This document shows positions 1-7,679 of a stretch of 50,692 nt of DNA, in pieces; the stretch's first letter is position 1; each line of letters opens with the position of its first letter. The position numbers and the translations under genes are program-made. Origin of the DNA: Mesorhizobium sp. (GTDB lineage Bacteria; Pseudomonadota; Alphaproteobacteria; Rhizobiales; Rhizobiaceae); assembly GCA_019509685.1 (NCBI GenBank), contig JAEKLU010000219.1, positions 1 through 50,692 on the forward strand, in the 5' to 3' direction. Under the pieces are notes generated by a model. It was not told where the DNA came from. It searched no databases and saw only the letters and a list, made by a program, of their open reading frames with translations.

Positions 1-4
1 CTAT

Positions 5-340
5 CTATTTCCGAAGTTCTCTTGCGCCCTCCATGCCCGAAAGCTCCGTCATCGGACATAGCAGCCGCGGCCGAGCAGGGTCGGAGATGTCGAGCTTGTC
101 CCAGGGAATGCGGTAAAAGCCTTCGCGGCGGCGCAGTCGAAATAGATCGAGCACCGCCACGCCGACGGTCCAGGCTGAGAGGCGCTCGAACGCGGCGTAG
201 ACGCCGACATGGAATTCGGTGACCACGAAATCATCGCCATCCCGTTCGGCGCGGATTTCCTCGATGTGACCGATGCTCTTGCCCCGCTGCGAGAGCACGC
301 GGCGCCCAGCCAGATGCTCCAGATTGACGGTGGTCATCAC
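5..340 (-). CDS. PRC-barrel-like protein (last gene of Nramp operon)
   Basis: A 111-residue soluble protein with no signal peptide or membrane segment. Its N-terminal half has the beta-rich PRC-barrel pattern: a short 'GRRVLSQRGKSIGHIEEI' entry strand followed by charged strands and a basic patch (FRLRRREG). PRC-barrels are small adaptor domains found in RNA maturation factors, photosynthetic reaction centres and many stress proteins, so the fold does not give a function. The gene overlaps the preceding PRC gene by four bases (337-340) and is the last of four co-directional genes with the Nramp transporter, which suggests a cytosolic partner of that transporter. The domain call is from pattern only; the operon role is inference. 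Confidence 0.6.
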   Translation of the reverse strand: MMTTVNLEHLAGRRVLSQRGKSIGHIEEIRAERDGDDFVVTEFHVGVYAAFERLSAWTVGVAVLDLFRLRRREGFYRIPWDKLDISDPARPRLLCPMTELSGMEGARELRK

Positions 341-702
341 CCAGCTCCCGGAATGCGCCCGATGATATGGTCGCGCAACCAGTCCTGCCAGGCGAAGATC
401 GACGTCTCGCGCACGTCGATGTCGAATTCGATGTCGATGCCGATATCCCGTACCTTCTTCCAGTCGATCCGGTGCGGCTCGCCATGGCGATTGCCACCCA
501 GCCTCGCTGCGAGCTGCGCCATCCAGCGCCCCGGCTTGGTGCCGAGGCGACGCGCCAAGGTAATGGAACCGAGTTCGATCGCGACGATCCTGGGCGACTT
601 GCCCGGCCGCAACTCGGCCACCAGGCCGTCGATCTTGCCGATCTTGACCTGCTCGCGGTCGACAACCTGCTTGTCCAGGAGATCACGCAGCAACTTCATC
701 AT
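337..702 (-). CDS. PRC-barrel domain protein
   Basis: A 121-residue protein opening 'LLRDLLDKQVVDREQVKIG', which is typical of PRC-barrel proteins (a strand ending in VxDREG/VKIGKIDGLV). A second beta segment around residues 75-95 ends in an acidic DIDIEFDIDV stretch. There is no export signal. Its ATG overlaps the stop of the Nramp gene by one base at 702, and it overlaps the next PRC gene by four bases, so the three are translationally coupled. A PRC-barrel protein beside a metal-transporter homologue suggests a cytosolic regulatory or gating role, but nothing in the sequence proves this. Confidence 0.65.
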   Translation of the reverse strand: MMKLLRDLLDKQVVDREQVKIGKIDGLVAELRPGKSPRIVAIELGSITLARRLGTKPGRWMAQLAARLGGNRHGEPHRIDWKKVRDIGIDIEFDIDVRETSIFAWQDWLRDHIIGRIPGAG

Positions 703-1919
703 CAGCCTCCGAATATCTGCAGGGGAATGGTCACCACGGCGAGAACAAAGCCGAGCGCGATGATGAAGATGACCGCGGCATTCGAGATGATGCCGTTGCG
801 ATGCTCGCCGACATAGCGTTCGTCGTTCAGCAGAAAGAGGAATGGAACCACTGTCAGTGGCAGGCTGGCCGCCGTCAGCGCCATGGAAAAGATCGTCAGC
901 CTCAGTGGATCGAGACCAAGCGCGATGGGGATGGAGGCCAGAAACAAAGATACCGTGTAGACGGCGCTGAACCCGGGATTGTCACGCGGCTTGCGATCTT
1001 CCCCCCAGGTCCAGCCGAACCCTTGAGCCACCAGATAGGCCTGCTGCAGGCCGACTTCGAGCGCCGCGCCGAAGCAGGCAATCGCGAGTGAGACAACGAA
1101 TAACACGAAGCCCCAGAAGCCGAATATCGGAATCAGCATCAATGGCAGTTGGTGGTAGTCATCGACTTGATCGATGCCGTGCGTCGCGAGTACCAGAGCT
1201 GCCACGATCAACACGCCAATCGAGATGGTGCCGCCGAAGGTCATGCCCAGGCCCGCGATGGCGCGATTGGTTCCGAGATAGCTTTTGTCCCATTTGTCCT
1301 CAAGGGCCCCCGAGGAATAGAACATGAACAGGTAAGGCGATATCGAGGCTCCGAGAATGCTGACCGCCATGAACCAGTAATTGCCAGCGTCGTGGGCCGG
1401 AAGAGACGGTACGGCGGCGGCCGCGACCGCCGTCCAATCAGGTTTCAGCATCACAGCTCCGACGACGAAACACAGCGTTACCAGGCCGAGCAACGACACG
1501 CCTTTCTCGATGAAGCCGAACGTGCCTTTCCACAACAACAGCCATGCCAGAAACGCTACCGGCAGCGCCCACCATTGAAAGCCTATGCCGGTGGCAAGTT
1601 CGAGCGCGATGGCAACGCCGCCGATCTCTGCCGACAGCACCAGAAAATTGACCAGCAAGGCGGCAAGGAAGGGCCATAGAAAGACGTTGAAGCCAAATCT
1701 TTCCCGGATACCATCGGAGATGGTGTGATGGCTCACGGCCGCAAACCGGCCGGCCATTTCGACCAGGAAGATGATGCAGATGGTGCCGAGAACCACGGCC
1801 CAAATCAGCTGAAACCCAAACGTCGCGCCCGCTTGCGCTGCCGTCGCCATTGACCCGACTTCGAGGAAGCCGCCAACGCTGGTGACGACACCAAGCGATA
1901 TTTCCAGAAGTTTCTTCAT
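702..1919 (-). CDS. Nramp-family membrane transporter with altered metal motifs
   Basis: A 405-residue integral membrane protein with about eleven hydrophobic segments, the usual Nramp length. Canonical Nramp Mn/Fe transporters carry DPGN in TM1 and MPH in TM6. Here the TM1 position reads E-V-G-S (near residue 19, in 'GGFLEVGSMATAAQAGA') and the TM6 position reads S-P-Y (in 'ILGASISPYLFMFYSSG'). The Met and His that give transition-metal selectivity are therefore absent. Nramp-related proteins lacking these residues include Mg2+ transporters and proteins of unknown substrate. The start ATG lies within a four-base overlap with the upstream lipoprotein gene, and two PRC-barrel genes follow. Family membership is secure; the substrate is not. 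Confidence 0.8.
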   Translation of the reverse strand: MKKLLEISLGVVTSVGGFLEVGSMATAAQAGATFGFQLIWAVVLGTICIIFLVEMAGRFAAVSHHTISDGIRERFGFNVFLWPFLAALLVNFLVLSAEIGGVAIALELATGIGFQWWALPVAFLAWLLLWKGTFGFIEKGVSLLGLVTLCFVVGAVMLKPDWTAVAAAAVPSLPAHDAGNYWFMAVSILGASISPYLFMFYSSGALEDKWDKSYLGTNRAIAGLGMTFGGTISIGVLIVAALVLATHGIDQVDDYHQLPLMLIPIFGFWGFVLFVVSLAIACFGAALEVGLQQAYLVAQGFGWTWGEDRKPRDNPGFSAVYTVSLFLASIPIALGLDPLRLTIFSMALTAASLPLTVVPFLFLLNDERYVGEHRNGIISNAAVIFIIALGFVLAVVTIPLQIFGG

Positions 1920-2377
1920 GGCTTCGGCGCGAAGTACTTGGCGTAGGCGGCGGCGAGCGAGCGCGTGGCTGCCTGAAGGTCCTGCCGCGCGTTTTGGAGC
2001 TCCGTCCGATTGCCCACCTGCAATCCGGCCTCCGCGCGCGCAACCGCGGCCGACAGATCCTTGACCGCCACCACCAAGGCAGCTTGCTCGGCCGGTTCAG
2101 CCGTCCCTGTCGATCGGATTTGCGCCTCGGCGTCGGCCAGCGTCTTGCCCGCCGATTGCAGCGTGTCCGCAGTGTATCGGAACGGCGCCGCCCCAGCGAC
2201 CCAAGCGTCAAGCGCCATCGATACGGTCTGCGCCGCAGAGGCCGCGGTTCTCGACTGCTGCTCGATCTGATCGGAAGACGAGCACGCCGTCAGTAGGCCA
2301 AGAAGCAACAACAGAGACAAGCAATGAAGCTTGAGATGACGATGTGCAACGATCACAACCGGCTCTTGATGCGCCAC
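1916..2377 (-). CDS. Lipoprotein, first gene of the Nramp operon
   Basis: A 153-residue predicted lipoprotein. A hydrophobic leucine-rich signal ends in the lipobox LLTAC (Cys at about residue 32), followed by SSSDQIEQQ. The mature part is alanine-rich and strongly helical with heptad-like spacing, so probably a coiled coil in the periplasm. The start is a GTG at 2375-2377, preceded by a GGAGGAGG Shine-Dalgarno about 8 bases upstream. The gene overlaps the Nramp gene by four bases and therefore leads a four-gene operon. No EcfG-type promoter was found upstream. I do not recognise a named family. Confidence 0.7.
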   Translation of the reverse strand: MAHQEPVVIVAHRHLKLHCLSLLLLLGLLTACSSSDQIEQQSRTAASAAQTVSMALDAWVAGAAPFRYTADTLQSAGKTLADAEAQIRSTGTAEPAEQAALVVAVKDLSAAVARAEAGLQVGNRTELQNARQDLQAATRSLAAAYAKYFAPKP

Positions 2378-2650
2378 CTAAGTAGCCTCCTCCCGAACAA
2401 AGCCGTTAGCGTCAATTCGATCTAGAGCGCCCGGCGGGTCCGTCAATCGATACCGCGGATGGCTTGCACCTATTCTGAGCTATGGGGCTTGGACGGAAAC
2501 CAATCGGAGACGACAGGATCCAGCCAAGCGGAACAAAGGATCAGTAACCGGATTAGGGGGCACCAAGAGGCAGTGGGCCGGCCGGCTTGACCCTGGTCTT
2601 GATCACCACCGCATCGACATAAATGAACTTGCCATGGGAAGGACCTCGCA

Positions 2651-2785
2651 ATGCCTCGTCTTATAGCCTGGGTAGCGATCGTGGTGATTGTACTCATTGC
2701 GGCTTGGTTATGGTTCGGTCGCGATACGTCGAGCCACGGCGGCGGGAGCCAACCCGCACCGCATGCGATAGACCAGAACGGATAG
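2651..2785 (+). CDS. 44-residue single-span membrane peptide
   Basis: A short gene encoding MPRLIAWVAIVVIVLIAAWL followed by WFGRD and a Gly/Ser/Pro/His-rich tail. There is one transmembrane helix (residues about 4-22) and a short polar C-terminus. It has a good Shine-Dalgarno, GGAAGGA, about 8 bases before the ATG. It ends at 2785, two bases before the converging stop of the next gene at 2787. A weak EcfG-like match (GGAAC-N16-GATT at 2530-2554) lies upstream but departs from the motif at two of four -10 positions. Function unknown; small single-span peptides of this kind are common in bacterial stress regulons. Confidence 0.6.
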   Translation: MPRLIAWVAIVVIVLIAAWLWFGRDTSSHGGGSQPAPHAIDQNG

Positions 2786-2786
2786 T

Positions 2787-3023
2787 TCAGTCGGGAGGAT
2801 CCTGTTCAATCCCGCTCTGGAGATTGTCGATCTTGTACTCGTGAATCAGGCCAAGAACCTGACGTCTGACTGTGTCGCGCGCCTCGGGCTGCACGAAGGG
2901 CATTAGCCGTTCGACGGTTTCCACAACCGTCTGCGGCAGGTCCGCAATCGGATCGGTGAGTTCACTGCCATGCTCGTACAGGTTGTCTGTCAGCTTCTTG
3001 TCGAGATCGGAAAGAATTCCCAT
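2787..3023 (-). CDS. Small conserved-looking cytosolic protein, 78 aa
   Basis: The reading frame is open further upstream, but ATG at 3021-3023 is the likely start because AGGAG lies about 7 bases before it and the upstream part reads like non-coding sequence. The product begins MGILSDLDKKLTDNLYEHGS and is acidic, helical and soluble, with no signal. The middle (DPIADLPQTVVETVERLMPF) looks like a compact helical bundle. It converges on the 44-residue gene with a one-base gap. I do not recognise the family. Confidence 0.6.
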   Translation of the reverse strand: MGILSDLDKKLTDNLYEHGSELTDPIADLPQTVVETVERLMPFVQPEARDTVRRQVLGLIHEYKIDNLQSGIEQDPPD

Positions 3024-3139
3024 GGGCCTGCTCCTGATGCTCTTCCCTCTCTCAGTGGCCGTCCCGGCGGAGGTGGCGCGCAGAAAATGCTCGTGCGGCT
3101 CGCGACCCCGGCCGGGAGGGTCGTTACCGACGAACCGCG

Positions 3140-3742
3140 TCAACGCAATGTTGTCCGGCCCGCATCGCCTCGCCTGGCTTTTGGCGGGATCAGGCTGCCT
3201 TGATTGGCTAGCAATCCCCTGATGAATTCTTCCACATACGGAAGCAGTTCGAAAAGCAGGATCGCGGCCATCAGGCAGGCGATATAAGTCACCGGCAGCT
3301 GCTGCCATTTCCAGGCAAGGTCAAAGCGTGCGGTTTCCTGCCCTGCTCCGAACAGCGCGAGAAACTGCCCCCAATGGAGCGTCAAGACGCTGACCAGCCC
3401 CATTAGTGGGATCATCTCCAGGAAGCTGTGCACATGCTGCTCGACCGGCGTCACGGTGCGCGCCGTGGTGGCATAGTGTACGTCCCACATCGCCGTCGCC
3501 TCATGAACGAAGAAGGCGACGATCATGATGGCGATGACCAGGGCGTTCACGTCGAGGAACATCGCGGCGAGCAATGGAATTCCGACCTCGACAAACATGA
3601 GGAGGTGGATCAACGATTCCTTGGCGCCAGTGGTCGACTCGATGTGCGAGGCGCGATGGCAGAGCCAGTCGGCAAATCCGGCGATCAGCCAGACCGGGAG
3701 CAGGAAATACATCAGGATCAGAACTGTGGGATCTGACAGCAT
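3140..3742 (-). CDS. Multi-span membrane protein with His-rich cytosolic motifs
   Basis: About 200 residues with five predicted membrane spans. Histidines cluster near the membrane interface: CHRASHIE after TM1, FFVHEATAMWDVHY near the middle, and VEQHVHSFLEM just after it. Spaced HxxxH/HxxH motifs of this kind resemble the di-metal sites of membrane hydroxylases and desaturases, but the full eight-His signature is not evident, so I do not assign that activity. I chose ATG 3740-3742 (AGGGA 5 bases upstream) over the GTG 33 bases further out, which has no Shine-Dalgarno. It is followed on the same strand by the 78-residue gene. Unknown function. Confidence 0.65.
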   Translation of the reverse strand: MLSDPTVLILMYFLLPVWLIAGFADWLCHRASHIESTTGAKESLIHLLMFVEVGIPLLAAMFLDVNALVIAIMIVAFFVHEATAMWDVHYATTARTVTPVEQHVHSFLEMIPLMGLVSVLTLHWGQFLALFGAGQETARFDLAWKWQQLPVTYIACLMAAILLFELLPYVEEFIRGLLANQGSLIPPKARRGDAGRTTLR

Positions 3743-3815
3743 GGCGTCCCTGGTGGTTTGAGCCTTTGATGTCACATGAAAGACGACGTGTTGACAGTAT
3801 CGACAATACCGGACG

Positions 3816-4004
3816 TCAGCCGTCGTCGGTCTCTCGCTCGCGTTTCAATTTTGCCGCCTCGCGGTCCAGTGTCTCTGCGTCGTCGCCGTATTTTTCGATC
3901 AAGGCCAAGGCCAATCCGTTCGATATGCCGGCTCGATCCGCCAGTTGTCTCACCTGCTCGACGTTCTCTTGCTGGCTCACCCTGTTGTCGCGATCGTCGT
4001 TCAT
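3816..4004 (-). CDS. Small DUF3606-like protein, 62 aa
   Basis: The product starts MNDDRDNRVSQQENVEQVRQ and contains 'LADRAGISNGLALALIEKYG', a helix-turn-helix-like small domain reminiscent of the DUF3606 proteins common in rhizobia and usually stress-linked. The ATG at 4002-4004 follows AGAGAAGAGG at a good distance; the open frame upstream of it lacks support. It is highly charged and soluble and lies between two other small minus-strand genes. The family assignment is from pattern only. Confidence 0.55.
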   Translation of the reverse strand: MNDDRDNRVSQQENVEQVRQLADRAGISNGLALALIEKYGDDAETLDREAAKLKRERETDDG

Positions 4005-4045
4005 GGCGCAACCTCTTCTCTTCTGCTGTCGACGCCAGGTCGCAC

Positions 4046-4264
4046 TCACTGGTTGCCCGGCATTTCGGTGTTTTCCTTGGGGTTTTTGTGAATTCCCGCA
4101 GCCGGTGAGGTATCCGCCGGGGCATTGCCGCCTTGGTTCTGCTCGGGCGCCCGTTTCAGCGGCGAGGTATGCCAGCCCACATCGGCGTAGAAAAAGCCGA
4201 TGAGGAAGCCGACGATGATGATCGCTGCTATCACCAGGGAAAGCATTGCATCGCGTCGAACCAT
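4046..4264 (-). CDS. Single-span membrane protein with proline-rich tail, 72 aa
   Basis: The start is ATG 4262-4264, preceded by AAGGAAAGGAG; an open frame continues upstream to 4465 but crosses the promoter. The product has basic MVRRDAML, one hydrophobic helix (residues about 7-26), then a polar tail rich in Pro, Asn and Gly with TSPLKRAPEQNQGGN. Small inner-membrane proteins of this design recur in rhizobial stress regulons. An EcfG-type promoter, GGAAC-N16-GGTT on the minus strand at 4288-4312, places the transcription start about 14-18 bases before the ATG, which supports both the start choice and GSR control. Function unknown. Confidence 0.7.
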   Translation of the reverse strand: MVRRDAMLSLVIAAIIIVGFLIGFFYADVGWHTSPLKRAPEQNQGGNAPADTSPAAGIHKNPKENTEMPGNQ

Positions 4265-4287
4265 GGCTCGGCTCCTTTCCTTCGCCG

Positions 4288-4312
4288 AACCGTCGATCAC
4301 GAAAATAGTTCC
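4288..4312 (-). promoter_or_regulatory. EcfG-type promoter for the 72-aa membrane protein
   Basis: Minus strand GGAAC (4312-4308), 16-base spacer, GGTT (4291-4288). It ends about 24 bases before the ATG at 4264. Divergent from the similar site at 4409-4433. Confidence 0.65.
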
Positions 4313-4408
4313 ACCAGGAATTGCGATGACGACAAACCTATCTTGTCCGAGCCCTGACACGTCAAGGATTGCGTGGATGGCTTTATTCCAAGCGGGTTCC
4401 GCTGAACG

Positions 4409-4433
4409 GGAACAATCGATGTGCGGCGAGGTT
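4409..4433 (+). promoter_or_regulatory. EcfG-type promoter for the FdhF/YdeP-like gene
   Basis: GGAAC at 4409-4413, 16-base spacer, GGTT at 4430-4433, about 30 bases before the ATG at 4464. The Shine-Dalgarno AAGGA lies between them. Confidence 0.65.
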
Positions 4434-4463
4434 GTGTATCGGAGTTCGCAAGGATGAACCACC

Positions 4464-6764
4464 ATGAAGCCCGCCGTAACCGATCACGTCAAAATCAAGA
4501 AATACGATCATCCCACAGGCGGGTGGGGTTCTCTTTCGTCATTGATCCGCAAGGCATATGAGGAAGGCCTGCTCATGTCGGGGATATGGAGCACCCTGCT
4601 CAAACAAAACAAGGCCGACGGCTACATGTGCGCTTCATGCTCATGGGCGAAGCCGGCCGAACCGAGACCTTTCGAATTCTGCGAAAACGGCGCCAAGGCG
4701 ACCCTATGGGACCAGACGAAGCTGCGATGCGGACCCGATTTCTTCGCACGACATTCGGTTACCGAGCTGCTCGACTGGCCGGACCACGATCTGGAAAAGC
4801 AGGGCAGACTTACAGATCCGCTGCGCTATAGCGCCGTCAGCGACCGATATGAGCCGATTTCCTGGGCCGAAGCCTTTGCCGAGATCGGTATGGAACTTCG
4901 CCGTCTCGATCCGAAATCGGTTGTCTTCTACACATCCGGCCGGGCGTCGTTGGAGGCGTCGTTCATGTACCAGCTTTTCGCGCGCATCTATGGCTCATCG
5001 AACCTGCCCGACTCTTCCAACATGTGCCATGAATCGACCTCGGTTGGCCTTCCCGAATCGATTGGCTCGCCGGTTGGAACGGTCCAGCTCGAAGATTTCT
5101 CGAAATGCGACATGATGCTCTTCTTCGGCCACAACACCGGCGTGACGGCACCGCGGCTGTTGCACCCGCTGCAGGAGGCTCGTCAGCGCAACGTGCCGGT
5201 ATTCACCTTCAACCCATTGCCGGAGCGCGGGCTCAAGCGCTTCAAGAACCCGCAGGACCCCGTTGACATGCTGTCGCCAGGGCCCGGTACCAAGATGTCC
5301 AGCGACTTCTTCCAGGTCCGCAGCGGCGGCGATATCGCTGCCATGACCGGCATCTCCAAGGCAGTTCTGGCGCTCGACGACACGGCCCGCGAGCAGGGAA
5401 ATTCACGTGTGCTCGATATCGAATTCCTTGCCGAGCATACGAACGGTTTCGCTGAATTCGAGGCCTATCTGCGCGCTGCCGAGTGGGATGACATCGTCGC
5501 ACGGTCGGGTATCGCGCGACCGCATCTGGAGCATGTCGCGGAAGTCTATAGCCTATCTAGAGCGGTGATCGGCAATTACGGCATGGGTCTGACACAGCAC
5601 AGGCACGGCACCGAGAACGTCCAGATGCTGTGCAACCTCCTGCTGATGCGTGGCAATATCGGAAAACCGGGCGCCGGCATTTCGCCGCTGCGCGGTCACT
5701 CCAACGTCCAGGGTCAGCGAACAGTCGGCATATCCGAAAAGCCTGAACTCGTTCCACTCGACAAATTCGCCGAATTCTACGCCTTCGAGCCACCGCGTGA
5801 GAAGGGACTCGATACGGTCGAGACCTGCGAAGGCGTCATTGCCGGCTCGGTGAAGGGCTTTGTCGGTCTGGGCGGCAATTTCGTTCGCGCGGTGCCTGAA
5901 ACCGGCCTGGTCGAGAAAGCCTGGCGGCGACTTGGCCTGCATGTCGAGATCGCGACCAAGCTCAACCGCAGTCATCTCTTTCCTGGGGCGGCAACGTATC
6001 TGTTGCCCTGCCTGTCCCGGCTGGAAAGAGACCGCCAGGTAAGCGGCGATCAGACCGTTTCCATGGAGGATTCGACCGCTTGCATCCACGGCTCCTTCGG
6101 CTCGCGTCCGCCCATTTCACCGAATCTGCTTTCAGAGCCGATGATCGTCGCCGAACTTGCCAAAGCCACGGTACCCGGCACGAGTTCGATCCCATGGGAC
6201 ATGTGGGTAGCCGACTATTCCCGCATTCGCGATGAGATCGAGCGCTGCTTTCCACAGCACTTTCGCCGGTTCAACCAGCGGTTCCTGACGCCCGGAGGCT
6301 TTCACCGCGACATCAAGGCTTCGCAGCGAGTTTGGGAGACGCCGAACAAGAAGGCCAATTTCAAGCTGCCGACGACGCTCGAGACGAACCCCGATATCGA
6401 TGTCTCCGGCCGCAATGTGCTGACGCTGATAACGGTGCGCTCCAACGATCAGTTCAACACGACCGTCTACGGTTACGATGACAGGCTACGCGGCATTCAC
6501 GGCACACGCATGGTTCTGCTGATGAACGAGGCGGACATTCAACGGCTTGGTTTGAGTGCCGGGCAGGAAGTCGATCTCGAAACGCATGCCGACGACGGGG
6601 TGGAACGGCGCGTGCGCGGCTTGCGGGTCACGCCCTATTCGGTACCTCAAGGCAACTGCGCCGGCTATTATCCGGAACTCAATCCCTTGATTCCTCTGTG
6701 GCACCGGGCCAAGAAGGCCCATGTCCCGGCCGCCAAGTCGGTTCCTGTCAGGATCGTCAGCTGA
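4464..6764 (+). CDS. FdhF/YdeP-family molybdopterin oxidoreductase
   Basis: A 766-residue cytosolic protein of the formate-dehydrogenase-alpha-like group, with no Tat signal. The N-terminal cysteines (CASCSWAKPA near residue 56, then FEFCENGAK and LRCGP) follow the spacing of the YdeP branch rather than the classical CX2CX3CX26C of formate dehydrogenase. The motif NMCHESTSVGL places Cys188 where FdhF carries its Mo-ligating selenocysteine, so the Mo-bis-MGD ligand is a cysteine here. The C-terminus has the molybdopterin dinucleotide-binding beta-barrel (VRSNDQFNTTVYGYDDRLRG). E. coli YdeP is linked to acid resistance and its substrate is unknown, so formate oxidation is not assumed. An EcfG-type promoter lies immediately upstream. 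Confidence 0.85.
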   Translation: MKPAVTDHVKIKKYDHPTGGWGSLSSLIRKAYEEGLLMSGIWSTLLKQNKADGYMCASCSWAKPAEPRPFEFCENGAKATLWDQTKLRCGPDFFARHSVTELLDWPDHDLEKQGRLTDPLRYSAVSDRYEPISWAEAFAEIGMELRRLDPKSVVFYTSGRASLEASFMYQLFARIYGSSNLPDSSNMCHESTSVGLPESIGSPVGTVQLEDFSKCDMMLFFGHNTGVTAPRLLHPLQEARQRNVPVFTFNPLPERGLKRFKNPQDPVDMLSPGPGTKMSSDFFQVRSGGDIAAMTGISKAVLALDDTAREQGNSRVLDIEFLAEHTNGFAEFEAYLRAAEWDDIVARSGIARPHLEHVAEVYSLSRAVIGNYGMGLTQHRHGTENVQMLCNLLLMRGNIGKPGAGISPLRGHSNVQGQRTVGISEKPELVPLDKFAEFYAFEPPREKGLDTVETCEGVIAGSVKGFVGLGGNFVRAVPETGLVEKAWRRLGLHVEIATKLNRSHLFPGAATYLLPCLSRLERDRQVSGDQTVSMEDSTACIHGSFGSRPPISPNLLSEPMIVAELAKATVPGTSSIPWDMWVADYSRIRDEIERCFPQHFRRFNQRFLTPGGFHRDIKASQRVWETPNKKANFKLPTTLETNPDIDVSGRNVLTLITVRSNDQFNTTVYGYDDRLRGIHGTRMVLLMNEADIQRLGLSAGQEVDLETHADDGVERRVRGLRVTPYSVPQGNCAGYYPELNPLIPLWHRAKKAHVPAAKSVPVRIVS

Positions 6765-6815
6765 AGAAGGGCTGTCAAAACAGCGCTTTGATGCAGCCAA
6801 CCGGCCCAGATCGAG

Positions 6816-7034
6816 CTAGCCGCCAGCCGGTTTGGGCGACGCTGGCTGGGTTGGTTGAGTGCCTTGCTGATCCCCGCCGGTGCTGGTCTGCGGTGTTGTA
6901 TTGGTGTCCGTCTTCGGGTTTTTATCGACAGGCTCGCTGTTCGTTGTATCCGTCTTGGACTTGACCGGATCAGCGTTGTTGTTGCATCCGGCCAACGAAG
7001 CCAGCGCCGCCAGCATCAGCAAAGCTGCTCTCAT
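6816..7034 (-). CDS. Small Thr/Asn/Pro-rich lipoprotein, 72 aa
   Basis: A short lipoprotein: MRAALLMLAALASLAGC gives a signal peptide with lipobox LAGC (Cys17). The rest is a low-complexity tail rich in Thr, Asn, Gln, Pro and Asp (repeats of KTDT/TQPT type). Such tails are disordered and often serve as periplasmic linkers or surface material. The gene overlaps the upstream 88-residue gene by four bases (7031-7034) and so shares its EcfG-type promoter. It converges with the oxidoreductase gene, with 51 bases between the stops. Function unknown. Confidence 0.65.
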   Translation of the reverse strand: MRAALLMLAALASLAGCNNNADPVKSKTDTTNSEPVDKNPKTDTNTTPQTSTGGDQQGTQPTQPASPKPAGG

Positions 7035-7297
7035 GATGCTCCCTCCTGAACAGCTTCAGAGGAAGCAGCCGGCCAATGTCCTATTCGATCGAACCTCACC
7101 GAAAGCCCTTGTTCGACGGCGGTCCTCGCCAGCATATGGTCCAACTCGACGTCGTCGATCGGACTCCGCATTACCTGGCGGATGGCTTTGCAGGCCAGTT
7201 CTGTCGAGACGAAGTCATACCTCTTGCTCCTGGCAAGCACATATTGTTCGACCAGCATCTTCACGCGCCTGAGCGCGATTTCTTCCGCGTATTGCAT
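7031..7297 (-). CDS. Small soluble hypothetical protein, 88 aa
   Basis: The product begins MQYAEEIALRRVKMLVEQYV and is helical and charged; the middle has the segment STELACKAIRQVMRSPIDDV. The start ATG 7295-7297 has GGAGGA 6 bases upstream. A minus-strand EcfG-type promoter (7319-7343) sits right before it, giving a very short leader. It is translationally coupled to the lipoprotein gene downstream. I do not recognise a family; the promoter suggests a GSR-controlled two-gene operon. Confidence 0.6.
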   Translation of the reverse strand: MQYAEEIALRRVKMLVEQYVLARSKRYDFVSTELACKAIRQVMRSPIDDVELDHMLARTAVEQGLSVRFDRIGHWPAASSEAVQEGAS

Positions 7298-7318
7298 CTA
7301 TGTTCCTCCTGCGCGCCA

Positions 7319-7343
7319 AACTGCCGGACACGCAAGTTGTTCC
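7319..7343 (-). promoter_or_regulatory. EcfG-type promoter for the 88-aa/lipoprotein operon
   Basis: Minus strand GGAAC (7343-7339), 16-base spacer, AGTT (7322-7319), about 22 bases before the ATG at 7297. Confidence 0.55.
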
Positions 7344-7382
7344 ACTTGAAATCGGACAATTCCGCATCTCCGCGGGACACCG

Positions 7383-7493
7383 ATAATCGAAAGCCCGCGC
7401 ATCCTCCTGGCATGAGGGAGCGCGGGCTCATCGGGTTCGGGGGGCAAACCCGATCGTGCAGCATCAAAGATGGGAGGACAACAACGCTGCAAG
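7383..7493 (-). ncRNA. Putative EcfG-controlled small RNA with C-rich hairpin loops
   Basis: This lies in the longest gene-free stretch (7298-7679). A minus-strand promoter match at 7500-7524 has no gene behind it. Downstream of it are two strong hairpins. The first has an 8-bp perfect stem (7447-7454 with 7430-7437) and a C-rich loop containing six C. The second has a 9-bp GC-rich stem (7420-7428 with 7392-7400), extended by five inner pairs after one mismatch, and is followed on the minus strand by CTTTCGATT, a modest terminator tail. A CCTCCC stretch near the 5' end is complementary to Shine-Dalgarno sequences. C-rich exposed loops are typical of alphaproteobacterial regulatory RNAs. The ends are estimates. 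An alternative is a long leader of the 88-residue gene with an attenuator. Confidence 0.45.
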
Positions 7494-7499
7494 GTGTCG

Positions 7500-7524
7500 A
7501 ACTTGCATCGGCTTCGCTTGTTCC
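7500..7524 (-). promoter_or_regulatory. Orphan EcfG-type promoter, for the putative sRNA
   Basis: Minus strand GGAAC (7524-7520), 16-base spacer, AGTT (7503-7500). No convincing start codon follows before the hairpins at 7392-7454. Confidence 0.5.
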
Positions 7525-7627
7525 AATTTCAGAAAGATTATGTTGCGAGGCACCTGACAAGCAGGAGCAGCCGGCCATGACAAGCCGGCACACTGAATCA
7601 ACCTGGAGCGCGCCCTAAAGATATCGC

Positions 7628-7652
7628 GGAACAATCACGACTGCTGGAGGTT
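7628..7652 (+). promoter_or_regulatory. EcfG-type promoter for the SDR gene
   Basis: GGAAC at 7628-7632, 16-base spacer, GGTT at 7649-7652, 27 bases before the ATG at 7680. Confidence 0.65.
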
Positions 7653-7679
7653 CGGCGAGAACGAAGATTGGAGGCCATG

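Noticed and set aside
2530..2554. GGAAC-N16-GATT before the 44-residue gene
   Set aside because: Two of four -10 bases differ from CGTT; kept only as a remark. A similar weak site lies near 9850.
7261..7593. 110-codon minus-strand open frame in the intergenic region
   Set aside because: It crosses two hairpins and an EcfG-type promoter and has no Shine-Dalgarno or family; the region is better explained by a small RNA and promoters.
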